A stretch of DNA of 64,000 bases from Thiofaba sp049322715 (GCA_049322715.1 JBMOQP010000022.1:1-64000), one strand, 5' to 3'; counted from the stretch's first letter, positions 16,325 through 25,117 are shown. Translations and numbers: made by a program. Notes: generated by a model not told the origin, from the sequence alone.

Positions 16325-18124
16325 ATGGATCAAGCCCACATTCGCAACTTCTCCATCATCGCCCACATCGACCACGGCAAGTCGACCCTGGCCGACCGCT
16401 TCATCCAGCTCTGCGGGGGGCTCGAGGCGCGCGAGATGGAGGCCCAGGTGCTCGATTCGATGGACATCGAGCGCGAGCGCGGCATCACCATCAAGGCGCA
16501 GAGCGTGTCGCTGCGCTATGTCGCGCGGGACGGCCAGGAATATGAGCTGAACATGATCGACACCCCGGGCCACGTCGACTTCTCCTACGAGGTGTCCCGC
16601 TCGCTCGCCGCCTGCGAGGGCGCGCTGCTGGTGGTCGACGCCTCGCAGGGTGTCGAGGCGCAGTCGGTGGCGAATTGCTACACCGCCATCGACCTCGGCC
16701 TCGAGGTGGTTCCGGTGCTGAACAAGATGGACTTGCCGAACGCCGACCCGGAGCGCGTCAGCAAGGAGATCGAGGACATCATCGGCATCGACGCGAGCGA
16801 TGCCGAGCATGTCTCCGCCAAGAGCGGCCTGAACGTGCCCGAGCTGCTCGAATCCCTGGTCAAGCGCATTCCCGCACCCACCGGCAAGGAGGCGGGGCCG
16901 CTCAAGGCGCTGATCATCGACTCATGGTTCGACAACTACGTCGGCGTGGTGGCGCTGGTGCGCATCGTCGACGGCGAGCTGCGCCTCAAGCAGAAGATCC
17001 GCATGATGGGCACGCGCGGCGTGTTCAACGTCGACAAGGTCGGCGTGTTCACCCCCAAGCGCCGCGACCGCGACGTGCTGAAGACCGGCGAGGTCGGCTT
17101 CATGATCGCGGGCATCAAGGAGATCGACGCGGCCAAGGTGGGCGACACCATCACCGACTTCGAGAATCCCGCCGACGAACCGCTGCCGGGCTTCAAGGAA
17201 GTCCAGCCGCGCGTGTTCGCCGGCCTCTACCCGGTCGAGGCGGAGGACTACGAGAACCTGCGCGAGGCCCTGCGCAAGCTGCGCCTGAACGACGCCGCGC
17301 TGCATTTCGAGCCGGAGGTGTCGCAGGCGCTGGGCTTCGGCTTCCGCATCGGCTTCCTCGGCTTGCTCCACATGGAGATCATCCAGGAGCGCCTCGAGCG
17401 CGAATACAACCTGGACCTGATCACCACCGCGCCGACCGTGGTGTATGAGGTGGTCACCACCCAGGGCGAGGTGCTGCACATCCACAACCCCGCCGACCTG
17501 CCGCCGGTCTCCAACATCGGCGAGATGCGCGAGCCGATCATCGAGGCGAACATCCTCGTGCCGCAGGACTACGTCGGCAACGTCATTACCCTGTGCATCG
17601 AGAAGCGCGGCGTGCAGAAGCAGATGCTCTACCTCGGCAACCAGGTCTCGCTCAAGTTCGAGCTGCCGCTGGCCGAGGTGGTGATGGACTTCTTCGACAA
17701 GCTCAAGTCGGTCAGCCGCGGCTACGCCTCGTTCGACTACCACTTCCTGCGCTTCCAGCAGGCGCCGCTGGTCAAGCTGGACGTTCTGATCAATGCCGAG
17801 CCGGTCGATGCCCTGTCGATGATCGTGCACCGTCAGATTTCCGAATCGCGCGGGCGCGAGCTGTGCGAGAAGCTCAAGGAGCTGATTCCCCAGCAGCAGT
17901 TCGAGGTTCCGATCCAGGCTGCGATCGGGGGCAAGATCGTCGCACGCACGAATATCAAGGCGTTGCGCAAGAATGTTCTTGCAAAATGTTACGGTGGTGA
18001 TGTCTCCCGCAAGCGCAAGCTGCTGGAGAAGCAGAAGGAAGGCAAGAAGCGCATGAAGTCCATCGGCCGGGTCGAGGTGCCGCAGGAGGCCTTCCTCGCC
18101 GTGCTTCAGATGGACAAGAAGTAA
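16325..18124 (+). CDS. lepA: Elongation factor 4 (LepA)
   Basis: Ribosome-associated translational GTPase of 599 residues, identical in length to E. coli LepA. The G domain has the P-loop AHIDHGKST near the N terminus, the DIERERGITIKAQ switch, DTPGHVDF and NKMDLPNA. EF-G-like domains II, III and V follow, then the LepA-specific C-terminal domain (VLAKCYGGDVSRKRKLLEKQK). The open frame begins at 16130, but ATG 16325 matches the family N terminus. It lies 67 bp after the protease gene and is followed by lepB 8 bp later, the classic lepA-lepB pair. Confidence 0.98.
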   Translation: MDQAHIRNFSIIAHIDHGKSTLADRFIQLCGGLEAREMEAQVLDSMDIERERGITIKAQSVSLRYVARDGQEYELNMIDTPGHVDFSYEVSRSLAACEGALLVVDASQGVEAQSVANCYTAIDLGLEVVPVLNKMDLPNADPERVSKEIEDIIGIDASDAEHVSAKSGLNVPELLESLVKRIPAPTGKEAGPLKALIIDSWFDNYVGVVALVRIVDGELRLKQKIRMMGTRGVFNVDKVGVFTPKRRDRDVLKTGEVGFMIAGIKEIDAAKVGDTITDFENPADEPLPGFKEVQPRVFAGLYPVEAEDYENLREALRKLRLNDAALHFEPEVSQALGFGFRIGFLGLLHMEIIQERLEREYNLDLITTAPTVVYEVVTTQGEVLHIHNPADLPPVSNIGEMREPIIEANILVPQDYVGNVITLCIEKRGVQKQMLYLGNQVSLKFELPLAEVVMDFFDKLKSVSRGYASFDYHFLRFQQAPLVKLDVLINAEPVDALSMIVHRQISESRGRELCEKLKELIPQQQFEVPIQAAIGGKIVARTNIKALRKNVLAKCYGGDVSRKRKLLEKQKEGKKRMKSIGRVEVPQEAFLAVLQMDKK

Positions 18125-18132
18125 GGGCACGC

Positions 18133-18900
18133 ATGAACTTCGAACTCATCCTGGTGCTTGCCACCCTGGTCAGCGGCGTGGTCATCGGCATCGACCGGCT
18201 CTACTTCCGTCGCGCACGCGAGGAGGCGCAGGGCAGGGAGCCGTTGCTGGTCGAGTACTCGCGCAGCTTCTTCCCGGTACTGCTGGTCGTGCTGCTGCTG
18301 CGCTCCTTCGTCGCCGAGCCGTTCCGCATCCCCTCCGGATCGATGATGCCGACCCTCGAGGTGGGCGACTTCATCCTGGTCAACAAATTCGCCTATGGCA
18401 TCCGCCTGCCGGTCCTGCGTACCAAGGTACTGCCACTTGGTGAGCCGAAACGCGGCGACGTGGTGGTGTTCAAGTACCCGCAGCAGCCCGAGGTGGACTA
18501 CATCAAGCGCATCATCGGCCTGCCGGGGGATCGCGTCCGCTATGAGAACAAGCAGTTGTTCATCAACGGGGAGGCGATGCCGCAGGCCGCGCTCGGCATC
18601 TATCCCGGCGATGGCCCGCAGGGGCGCATGCTCGGGGCCAGGATGCTGGAGGAGAGCCTGCAGGGCGTGGTGCACGCCATCCTGCAGCGCCCGGAGGCCG
18701 AAGGCCCGGAGGGCGAGATCGTCGTGCCCGCGGGGCAGTATTTCGTCATGGGCGACAACCGCGACAACAGCAACGACAGCCGTTACTGGGGGTTCGTGCC
18801 CGAGGAAAATCTGGTCGGCCGCGCTATGCTGATCTGGATGCATTTCGACGGCGAGGCCGTGCGCGTCGACTTCGGTCGCATCGGTACCGGTATCAAGTAA
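18133..18900 (+). CDS. lepB: Signal peptidase I
   Basis: Inner-membrane serine-lysine protease that cleaves signal peptides of exported proteins. The 255-residue protein has N-terminal membrane segments (about 3-20 and 46-60), the catalytic Ser in PSGSMMPTL (S70) and the general-base Lys in DYIKRI (K125). The conserved C-terminal box GDNRDNSNDSR is also present. It is shorter than the E. coli enzyme (324) but typical of this branch. It begins 8 bp after lepA and is followed by the DUF4845 membrane protein and rnc. Confidence 0.97.
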   Translation: MNFELILVLATLVSGVVIGIDRLYFRRAREEAQGREPLLVEYSRSFFPVLLVVLLLRSFVAEPFRIPSGSMMPTLEVGDFILVNKFAYGIRLPVLRTKVLPLGEPKRGDVVVFKYPQQPEVDYIKRIIGLPGDRVRYENKQLFINGEAMPQAALGIYPGDGPQGRMLGARMLEESLQGVVHAILQRPEAEGPEGEIVVPAGQYFVMGDNRDNSNDSRYWGFVPEENLVGRAMLIWMHFDGEAVRVDFGRIGTGIK

Positions 18901-18918
18901 TCCAGGGGAGGATAGCTT

Positions 18919-19287
18919 ATGAGATACAGACAGCAGCGTGGCATGACCTTCATCGGTCTGTTGATCACCGCCTCGTTCCTCGGCGTCCTGATTGTCGCCG
19001 GCCTCAATGTCCTGCCGCTCTACCTCGACGATCAAAAAATGAGCTCCATCTTCCGTTCGCTGGAGAAGGAAGGAAACGGTGAGATGACCCGCAACGAGAT
19101 CGTCAAGTTCATCCAGACGCGAATGGACATCAACGAGATCGACGAGAAGATCGTGCTCGAGGGGGTGCTGGTCGAACCCACCCCGGGCAACGGCAAGCGG
19201 GTGGTGTTCGAGTACGAGGCCCGCGCCCCGTTGCTGGGCAACCTGGATGCCGTGGCGACCTTCCGCCACGAAGTGATCGTTCGTTGA
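18919..19287 (+). CDS. DUF4845 single-pass membrane protein
   Basis: 122-residue protein with one N-terminal membrane segment (about 8-33: MTFIGLLITASFLGVLIVAGLN) and a small soluble domain (DDQKMSSIFRSLEKEG to the C terminus). It matches the DUF4845 family, found between lepB and rnc in many beta- and gammaproteobacteria. The N terminus (RQQRGMTFIGLL) resembles a type IV pilin-like prepilin leader, G-MTFIGLL, but position +5 is not Glu, so pilin processing is doubtful. A good ribosome-binding site (GGGGAGGA) precedes ATG 18919. Function unknown; its stop overlaps the possible TTG start of rnc. Confidence 0.85.
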   Translation: MRYRQQRGMTFIGLLITASFLGVLIVAGLNVLPLYLDDQKMSSIFRSLEKEGNGEMTRNEIVKFIQTRMDINEIDEKIVLEGVLVEPTPGNGKRVVFEYEARAPLLGNLDAVATFRHEVIVR

Positions 19288-19289
19288 GC

Positions 19290-19979
19290 ATGGCCGACCC
19301 CCTCAAGCGGCTGGCGGGGCGCATCGAGCACGAGTTCAGGGATCCGGCCCTGCTCGAGCTCGCCCTGCGTCATCGCAGCGCCGGCGGCCGGCATAACGAG
19401 CGGCTGGAATTCCTCGGCGACGGCCTGCTCAACTTCGTCATCGCCGACGAACTCTATGCGCGCCGTCCGAAGGCGAGCGAGGGCGAGCTCTCCCGCTACC
19501 GGGCGAGCCTGGTGCGCGAGGACACCCTGGCCGAACTGGCCGCCGAGCTCGATCTGGGCGACTACCTCATCCTCGGCAGCGGGGAGCTGAAATCCGGCGG
19601 CTACCGGCGCGGCTCGACCCTGGCGGACGCCTTCGAGGCGGTAATCGGCGCCGTCTACCTGGACAGCGGGTTCGAGCCTGCGCGTGCGTTGATCCTGCGC
19701 CTGTACCGCGATCGCCTCGAGCACCTCCCCGTGCATGCCGGCCAGAAGGATCCGAAGACGCGCCTGCAGGAATGGCTTCAGGGGCGCCAGCGCAACCTGC
19801 CCGAATATCTCGTGACCGATACCATCGGCCAGGCCCACGCCCAGACCTTCGTGGTCGAGTGCCGGGTGGAGGGGCTCGAGAGCCCCACCGTCGGCCGCGG
19901 CACCAGTCGCCGCCGAGCCGAGCAGGCCGCCGCCGAGGCGGCCCTTGAACAACTCCAGCCCAAGGCACGCGAAGCATGA
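19290..19979 (+). CDS. rnc: Ribonuclease III
   Basis: Double-strand-specific endoribonuclease used in rRNA and mRNA processing. The 229-residue protein has the RNase III signature NERLEFLGDGLLN with the catalytic acidic residues, a second acidic motif DAFEAVIGAVYLDSG, and a C-terminal dsRNA-binding domain (DPKTRLQEWLQ onward). ATG 19290 is preferred; a TTG at 19284 in the same frame would add two residues and overlap the preceding gene by 4 bp. Its TGA overlaps the ATG of era. RNase III may itself act on the perfect stems of the dispersed hairpins, but that is inference. Confidence 0.97.
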   Translation: MADPLKRLAGRIEHEFRDPALLELALRHRSAGGRHNERLEFLGDGLLNFVIADELYARRPKASEGELSRYRASLVREDTLAELAAELDLGDYLILGSGELKSGGYRRGSTLADAFEAVIGAVYLDSGFEPARALILRLYRDRLEHLPVHAGQKDPKTRLQEWLQGRQRNLPEYLVTDTIGQAHAQTFVVECRVEGLESPTVGRGTSRRRAEQAAAEAALEQLQPKAREA

Positions 19980-20941
19980 CCCACAACAACGTCGTCGGGA
20001 ATGATGTTGGGTCGCCGCAAGGCGACCCCCGCAGGGTGGACGCCAGGGATGGCGTCCACCGTTGCGGCTATGTCGGCATCGTGGGACGCCCCAACGTGGG
20101 CAAGTCCACCCTGCTCAACACCCTGATCGGCCAGAAGATCAGCATCACCGCGCCCAAGCCGCAGACTACGCGGCACAGCATCATCGGCGTCAAGACGCTG
20201 CCGGATGCGCAGATCCTCTACGTCGATACGCCAGGCCTGCACAAGGATACCGGCCGTGCCATGAGCCGCGTCCTCAACCGCGCCGCCCAGGGCATCCTCG
20301 AGGGGGTGAACGTGGTGGTGTTCATCATCGAGGCCATGCGCTGGACGGACGAGGACGCCGAGGTGCTCGAGCGCCTGCGCAGCGTGAAGGTGCCCGTCCT
20401 GCTCGCGATCAACAAGGTCGACCTGCAGGGCGATAAGGAAGCGCTGCTGCCTTTCCTGCAGACCGTTGCCAGCCGCTTCGACTTTGCCGAGATCATTCCC
20501 ATCTCCGCGCGCAAGGGCAGCAACCTGGCCCGTCTGGAACAGGCCGTCGCCGAGCGCCTGCCCGAGGGGCCTCCGGCCTACGACGAGGACACCCTGACCA
20601 CCGCGAGCTCGCGCTTCATCGCCGCCGAGTTCGTGCGCGAGCAGATCACTCGCATGGCGCACGACGAGGTGCCGTACGGCGTCACTGTCGAGATCGAGAA
20701 CTACACGGTCGAGCCGGGGCTGGTGCGTATCGATGCCTTGATCTGGGTCGAGCGGGAAGGGCAGAAGGGCATCCTGATCGGCAGGAACGGCGAGATGCTC
20801 AAGGAGATCGGCCGCCGCTCCCGCATCAACCTCGAAAACCTGCTCGGTTCCAAGGTGTTCCTGCGCCTGTGGGTCAAGGTCAAGGGGGGCTGGTCGGATG
20901 ACGAGCGCGCCCTGCGCGCGCTGGGTTACGGCGAGTCCTGA
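19976..20941 (+). CDS. era: GTPase Era with a repeat-encoded N-terminal insertion
   Basis: Essential GTPase in 30S assembly and 16S rRNA 3'-end maturation. G1 is GRPNVGKST (37-45), with PKPQTTRH as the switch, DTPGLH as G3, NKVD as G4 and SARKG as G5; a C-terminal KH domain carries the GQKGILIGRNG motif. The protein has 321 residues against 301 in E. coli. The excess is at the N terminus: between MTH and CGYVGIVGR, about 26 codons are read from an A-B-C hairpin repeat (19987-20060). No later start codon would leave an intact first strand, so the repeat is translated. It starts inside the rnc stop codon. Confidence 0.96.
   Translation: MTHNNVVGNDVGSPQGDPRRVDARDGVHRCGYVGIVGRPNVGKSTLLNTLIGQKISITAPKPQTTRHSIIGVKTLPDAQILYVDTPGLHKDTGRAMSRVLNRAAQGILEGVNVVVFIIEAMRWTDEDAEVLERLRSVKVPVLLAINKVDLQGDKEALLPFLQTVASRFDFAEIIPISARKGSNLARLEQAVAERLPEGPPAYDEDTLTTASSRFIAAEFVREQITRMAHDEVPYGVTVEIENYTVEPGLVRIDALIWVEREGQKGILIGRNGEMLKEIGRRSRINLENLLGSKVFLRLWVKVKGGWSDDERALRALGYGES
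19987..20060 (+). repeat. Composite A-B-C hairpin repeat inside era
   Basis: Hairpin A (19987-20009) is CAACGTC/GATGTTG with a 9-nt loop containing CGGGA. Hairpin B (20010-20027) is GGTCGCC/GGCGACC with a GCAA tetraloop. The spacer CGCAGGG (20030-20036) overlaps the first bases of hairpin C. Hairpin C (20035-20060) is a perfect 10-bp stem GGTGGACGCC with loop AGGGAT. The order equals that at 10558-10627. The module lies in frame from the fourth codon of era, so all three hairpins would form in the early coding region of the mRNA. Confidence 0.9.
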
Positions 20942-20980
20942 AACCTGCCCGCCTTGAGAGGGGTAGGGGGAGCATGGCCG

Positions 20981-21706
20981 GTGGATACACGTAGCGAACA
21001 GGGCTACATCCTTCATGCCTGGCCCTGGCGCGACACCAGCCTGCTGCTTGAGGTGATCCTGCGCGATGGCGGGCGGCGCGGCGTGATCGCGCGGGGGGCG
21101 CGCGGCAATAGCCGCCTGCGCGCCCGCCTGCAGCCTTTCCGCCGCCTGTGGCTCGACCTCGGCGGACGGGGCGAGCTGGCCCAGCTGCGCGCCGCCGAGG
21201 AGCTGGCCTGCCTGCCGTCGCTGACGGGGGGGCGGGTCCTGGCCTGCGGCTATTACCTGAACGAACTGCTGATGCGCCTGCTGCCGCGCGACGATGCCCA
21301 TCCCGGGCTGTTCGACCGCTACGCCGAGGCGCTCGAATCGTTGGCCAGCGGCGCGTCCGAAGCCCCGGTCCTGCGCCTGTTCGAGCGGCACCTGCTCGAG
21401 GAGCTGGGCTGGGCCCCTGCGTGGGACTGCTGCGAGGATGGCACGCCGGTGGAGGCGGAGGGGATGTATCATGTCCATCCCGAATTCGGCGTGCGACAGG
21501 CCTATGGCAACCCCTCGGCGGTGCGCGGCCTGAGTCTGCTCCGGCTGGCCGACGGGCGCTGCGACGATCCCGCCACCGCGCGCGAGATGCGCCTGATCCT
21601 GCACGGCCTGCTTGCCCCGCACCTCGGCCCGCAGCCCCTGCGCTCGCGCGAGTTGCTTGCCGCGGCCCTCGGCCCCGGCCGGGAACGTACCTCATCCATC
21701 GGCTGA
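20981..21706 (+). CDS. recO: DNA repair protein RecO
   Basis: Recombination mediator that, with RecR, loads RecA onto SSB-coated single strands. The 241-residue protein begins with the OB-fold segment EQGYILHAWPWRDTSLLLEV and VIARGARG typical of RecO, followed by the helical domain. GTG 20981 is chosen: it has AGGGGGAG at 20965-20972, 8 nt upstream, while an in-frame TTG at 20954 has no such site. The C-terminal domain has Cys pairs only weakly like the zinc site of Gram-positive RecO. It lies 39 bp after era, and pdxJ follows 14 bp later. Partner recR is at 28022. Confidence 0.93.
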   Translation: MDTRSEQGYILHAWPWRDTSLLLEVILRDGGRRGVIARGARGNSRLRARLQPFRRLWLDLGGRGELAQLRAAEELACLPSLTGGRVLACGYYLNELLMRLLPRDDAHPGLFDRYAEALESLASGASEAPVLRLFERHLLEELGWAPAWDCCEDGTPVEAEGMYHVHPEFGVRQAYGNPSAVRGLSLLRLADGRCDDPATAREMRLILHGLLAPHLGPQPLRSRELLAAALGPGRERTSSIG

Positions 21707-21720
21707 AGGAAGCCTCCACC

Positions 21721-22467
21721 GTGAACCACCCGCATGACATCCTGCTCGGACTGAACATCGACCATGTCGCCACCCTGCGCCAGGCCCGCGGCGAGATCTA
21801 TCCCGAGCCGGTCCATGCCGCCCTGCTGGCCGAGCAGTCCGGCGCCGACAGCATCACCCTGCACCTGCGCGAGGACCGCCGCCACATCCAGGACCGCGAC
21901 GTCGAGATCCTGCGCGGCATGCTGCAGAGCCGCATGAACCTCGAGATGGCGGTGACCGAGGAAATGCTCGGCATCGCCGAGCGCCTCAAGCCGCAGGACT
22001 GCTGCCTGGTGCCGGAGCGCCGCGAGGAGCTGACCACCGAGGGCGGTCTCGACGTGCTGGGCCAGGAGGCGCGCATAAAGGACGCCTGCGTCCGCCTGCG
22101 CGAGGCCGGCGTGCGTGTGTCGCTGTTCATCGACGCCGACCTCGCCCAGGTCGAGGCCGCGGTGCGCGCCGGCGCGCCGGTGATCGAGATCCACACCGGC
22201 CACTACGCCAATGCCCACGGCGAGGCCCGCCAGCGCGAGTTCGAGCGCATCGAGCGCGCCGCCGTCCACGCGGCGGAACTGGGGCTGCAGGTCAACGCCG
22301 GCCATGGCCTGCACTACCACAATGTGCAGCCGATCGCAGCCATCCCGGTCATGCGCGAGCTTAATATCGGCCACGCCATCATCGCGCGCGCCATCTTCTC
22401 CGGCCTTGGCGAGGCGGTGCGCGAGATGAAGCGGCTGATGGTCGAGGCGCGCCACGCGCGGGCGTGA
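21721..22467 (+). CDS. pdxJ: Pyridoxine 5'-phosphate synthase
   Basis: Final ring-closing enzyme of de novo vitamin B6 synthesis; it joins 1-deoxyxylulose-5-phosphate and aminoacetone-3-phosphate. The 248-residue TIM-barrel protein has the family N terminus LGLNIDHVATLRQARG, the segment ADSITLHLREDRRHI and the C-terminal NIGHAIIARAIFSGL. The frame is open far upstream through recO, but GTG 21721, with GAAGGAAG upstream, gives the correct start. Its stop is followed within 27 bp by acpS, and this pdxJ-acpS pairing is standard. Confidence 0.97.
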   Translation: MNHPHDILLGLNIDHVATLRQARGEIYPEPVHAALLAEQSGADSITLHLREDRRHIQDRDVEILRGMLQSRMNLEMAVTEEMLGIAERLKPQDCCLVPERREELTTEGGLDVLGQEARIKDACVRLREAGVRVSLFIDADLAQVEAAVRAGAPVIEIHTGHYANAHGEARQREFERIERAAVHAAELGLQVNAGHGLHYHNVQPIAAIPVMRELNIGHAIIARAIFSGLGEAVREMKRLMVEARHARA

Positions 22468-22493
22468 GCACGGCGTCCAAGCCTGGGCAGGAC

Positions 22494-22871
22494 ATGATTC
22501 ACGGCATCGGCACCGATATCGTCGCCGTCGGGCGCATGCAGCGCCTGTGGGAGCGCTATGGCGATGCGCTCGCGGCGCGTCTGCTCGCTGATGACGAGCG
22601 CGAGCGCCTGGCCGGGCAGGCCGACCCGGCCCGTTTCCTGGCCAAGCGCTTCGCCGCCAAGGAGGCCGCCGCCAAGGCGTTCGGCACTGGCTTCCGCGAC
22701 GGGCTCGGCCTGCGTCACATCGCCGTTGCAAATGACCCCCTCGGCAAACCGGTGCTGCGCCTCGACGGCCGCGCGGCCGAGTTGGCCGAGCGCCTTGGCG
22801 TCCGCGACTGCCATCTTTCCCTGAGCGACGAGGCCGACTATGCGGTCGCCTTCGTCATCATGACGCGTTGA
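22494..22871 (+). CDS. acpS: Holo-[acyl-carrier-protein] synthase
   Basis: Transfers 4'-phosphopantetheine from CoA to the serine of acyl carrier proteins. The 125-residue protein begins MIHGIGTDIVAV, whose Asp binds magnesium, and contains the second signature FLAKRFAAKEAAAKAFGTG. ATG 22494 matches the family start; a GTG at 22464 overlapping the pdxJ stop would add ten residues. A plausible substrate in this window is the stand-alone acyl carrier protein at 43569; the fatty-acid acpP is not in the window. Confidence 0.97.
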   Translation: MIHGIGTDIVAVGRMQRLWERYGDALAARLLADDERERLAGQADPARFLAKRFAAKEAAAKAFGTGFRDGLGLRHIAVANDPLGKPVLRLDGRAAELAERLGVRDCHLSLSDEADYAVAFVIMTR

Positions 22872-22881
22872 GGATCACCGC

Positions 22882-23781
22882 ATGAATCCCTTCGAGCTGC
22901 CCACCCTGTCCGGTGCCATTGGCCACACCCCCTTGGTACGCCTGCAGCATCTGACCGCGGGCCACGACAACCTCATCCTCGCCAAGCTCGAGGGCAACAA
23001 CCCGGCGGGCTCGGTGAAGGACCGGCCGGCGCTGTCGATGATCGAGCACGCCGAGCGGCGTGGCGAGATCCGGCCCGGCGACACCCTGATCGAGGCGACC
23101 AGCGGCAACACCGGCATCGCGCTGGCCATGGCCGCCGCAATCAAGGGCTACCGCATGGTGCTGATCATGCCGGAGAACCTGAGCATCGAGCGCCGCCAGG
23201 TCATGCGCGCCTACGGCGCCGAGCTGATCCTGGTCAGCAAGGAGGAGGGCATGGAAGGGGCGCGCGACCTCGCCCTCGCCATGCAGGCGCGCGGGGAGGG
23301 CAAGGTGCTCGACCAGTTCGCCAACCCCGACAATCCGCTCGCCCACTACGAGACCACGGGCCCGGAGATCTGGCAGGCCACGGGCGGGCGCGTGACCCAC
23401 TTCGTCAGCGCCATGGGCACCACCGGCACCATCATGGGCACCTCGCGCTACCTCAAGGAGCAGAACCCCTTTGTTATGATCGTCGGCGTGCAGCCGGCCG
23501 AGGGGGCCTCCATCCCCGGTATCCGCCGTTGGCCGGAGGCCTACCTGCCGAAGATCTACGATCCGAGCCGCGTCGACCGGGTGCTCGACGTCAGCCAGCA
23601 GGAAGCCGAGGAGATGACGCGCCTGCTCGCCGCGCGCGAGGGGCTGCTGGCCGGCATCTCCTCCGGCGGGGCCATGGCCGCCGCCCTGCGCCTGGCCGAG
23701 GGACTGCATGATGCCGTGATCGTCACCATCGTCTGCGATCGCGGCGACCGCTACCTTTCCACCGGGGTCTTCCCCGCCTGA
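22882..23781 (+). CDS. cysM: Cysteine synthase B
   Basis: PLP enzyme that makes cysteine from O-acetylserine and sulfide or thiosulfate. The 299-residue length and sequence are of CysM rather than CysK type. The PLP-binding Lys is K46 in NPAGSVKDRP, the substrate loop is TSGNTGIA and the phosphate-binding loop lies in SAMGTTGTIMG. It begins 10 bp after acpS, ending this long run of genes; rlmD starts 19 bp after it. CysM can use thiosulfate to form S-sulfocysteine, which would fit a sulfur-metabolising host, but that is inference. Confidence 0.95.
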   Translation: MNPFELPTLSGAIGHTPLVRLQHLTAGHDNLILAKLEGNNPAGSVKDRPALSMIEHAERRGEIRPGDTLIEATSGNTGIALAMAAAIKGYRMVLIMPENLSIERRQVMRAYGAELILVSKEEGMEGARDLALAMQARGEGKVLDQFANPDNPLAHYETTGPEIWQATGGRVTHFVSAMGTTGTIMGTSRYLKEQNPFVMIVGVQPAEGASIPGIRRWPEAYLPKIYDPSRVDRVLDVSQQEAEEMTRLLAAREGLLAGISSGGAMAAALRLAEGLHDAVIVTIVCDRGDRYLSTGVFPA

Positions 23782-23800
23782 TTCCACACATCAAGATTCC

Positions 23801-25117
23801 ATGTCGAGCAAGCGCAAGGGCCTAATCTTCGAGGCCACCATCACCGGCTTTTCCCACGAGGGGCGCGGCGTCGCCCACCATGACGACAAGGTCGTCTTCG
23901 TCGACGGCGCCCTCATGGGCGAACGCGTCAAGGTCAGGCTGACCAAGCCCCATCGCCGCTTCGACGAGGCGGAGGTGATCGAGGTGATCGAGGCCTCCCC
24001 CGACCGCGTCGAGCCGCGTTGCGCGCACTTCGGCGTGTGCGGCGGCTGCTCGCTTCAGCACATGCGCGACACGGCGCAGATCCATGCCAAGCAGGGGGTG
24101 CTGCTCGACAACCTGCGCCAGCTCGGCAAGGTCGGGCCAGAAAACATCCTTCCACCGCTGACCGGGCCGCTGTGGGGCTATCGTCGCCGCGCCCGCCTGG
24201 GCGTGAAGTGGGTGGCCAAGAAGGGCAAGGTGCTGGTCGGCTTCCGCGAGCGCGGCTCGCCGTACCTTGCCGAGCTGCGCCGCTGCGAGGTGCTGGAGCC
24301 GAGCGTGGGCGAGCGCCTTGAGGAACTCGCCGGTCTCATCGCCGGCATGGATGCCAAGGAGCGCATCCCGCAGATCGAGGTCGCGGTGGGCGACAACGTG
24401 ACCGCACTGGTCTTCCGCCACATGGATCCGCTGAGCGCGGGCGACCGTGAGCGCCTCATCGACTACGCCAGGGCCACCGGCCTGCACCTGTTCCTGCAGC
24501 CCGCCGGACCCGACAGCGTGCACCGCCTGTGGCCGGAAGAAGGGGATCTGTATTACGCACACCCCACGCACCACGTGCGCATCGACTTCCTGCCGGTCGA
24601 CTTCACCCAGGTCAACGGCGAGCTCAACCGCAAGATGGTCGACCTCGCGCTCGACCTGCTCGACCCGCAACCCGAGGAGCGCGTGCTCGACCTGTTTGCG
24701 GGTCTCGGCAACTTCACCCTGCCCATCGCCCGCCGTGCCTTTGATGTGGTCGGCGTGGAGGGCGACGAGCCGATGGTGCGCCGAGGCGACGAGAGCGCCC
24801 GCCGAAACGGTATCACCAACACCCGCCACTTCGTCGGCAACCTGTTCGAGCCGGACCCATCGCTGCCGTGGATGCAGGAGAAGTACGACAAGATCCTGCT
24901 CGACCCGCCGCGTGCCGGGGCCATGGAGATCATGCCGTTCCTCGCCAAGATGAAGCCGAAGCGCATCGTCTACGTGTCTTGCAACCCCGCGACCCTGGCG
25001 CGCGACGCCGGCATCCTGGTCAACGAGCACCGCTACCGCCTGATCTCGGCCGGGGTGATGGACATGTTCCCGCACACCGCGCATGTCGAGTCCATCGCAG
25101 TGTTCGAGCCGAAATAA
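23801..25117 (+). CDS. rlmD: 23S rRNA (uracil-1939-C5)-methyltransferase
   Basis: SAM-dependent enzyme of 438 residues. It has an N-terminal TRAM RNA-binding domain (about 5-65), then the 4Fe-4S cluster cysteines C74, C80, C83 (RCAHFGVCGGC) and C162. The C-terminal Rossmann methyltransferase domain contains DLFAGLGNFTLPIA, LLDPPRAG and the catalytic-Cys motif YVSCNPATLARD. All four cluster Cys are present, which distinguishes it from TrmA and supports RlmD. The gene ends 75 bp before tRNA-Ser(GGA). Confidence 0.96.
   Translation: MSSKRKGLIFEATITGFSHEGRGVAHHDDKVVFVDGALMGERVKVRLTKPHRRFDEAEVIEVIEASPDRVEPRCAHFGVCGGCSLQHMRDTAQIHAKQGVLLDNLRQLGKVGPENILPPLTGPLWGYRRRARLGVKWVAKKGKVLVGFRERGSPYLAELRRCEVLEPSVGERLEELAGLIAGMDAKERIPQIEVAVGDNVTALVFRHMDPLSAGDRERLIDYARATGLHLFLQPAGPDSVHRLWPEEGDLYYAHPTHHVRIDFLPVDFTQVNGELNRKMVDLALDLLDPQPEERVLDLFAGLGNFTLPIARRAFDVVGVEGDEPMVRRGDESARRNGITNTRHFVGNLFEPDPSLPWMQEKYDKILLDPPRAGAMEIMPFLAKMKPKRIVYVSCNPATLARDAGILVNEHRYRLISAGVMDMFPHTAHVESIAVFEPK

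Noticed and set aside
24325..24375. GGCATGGATGCC in rlmD and a similar GGCATGGATGG in carB (39708) as further ANGGAT hairpins
   Set aside because: Stems are only 3 bp, or the loop is 9 nt, and the surrounding protein sequence is normal for the families, so these are chance matches.
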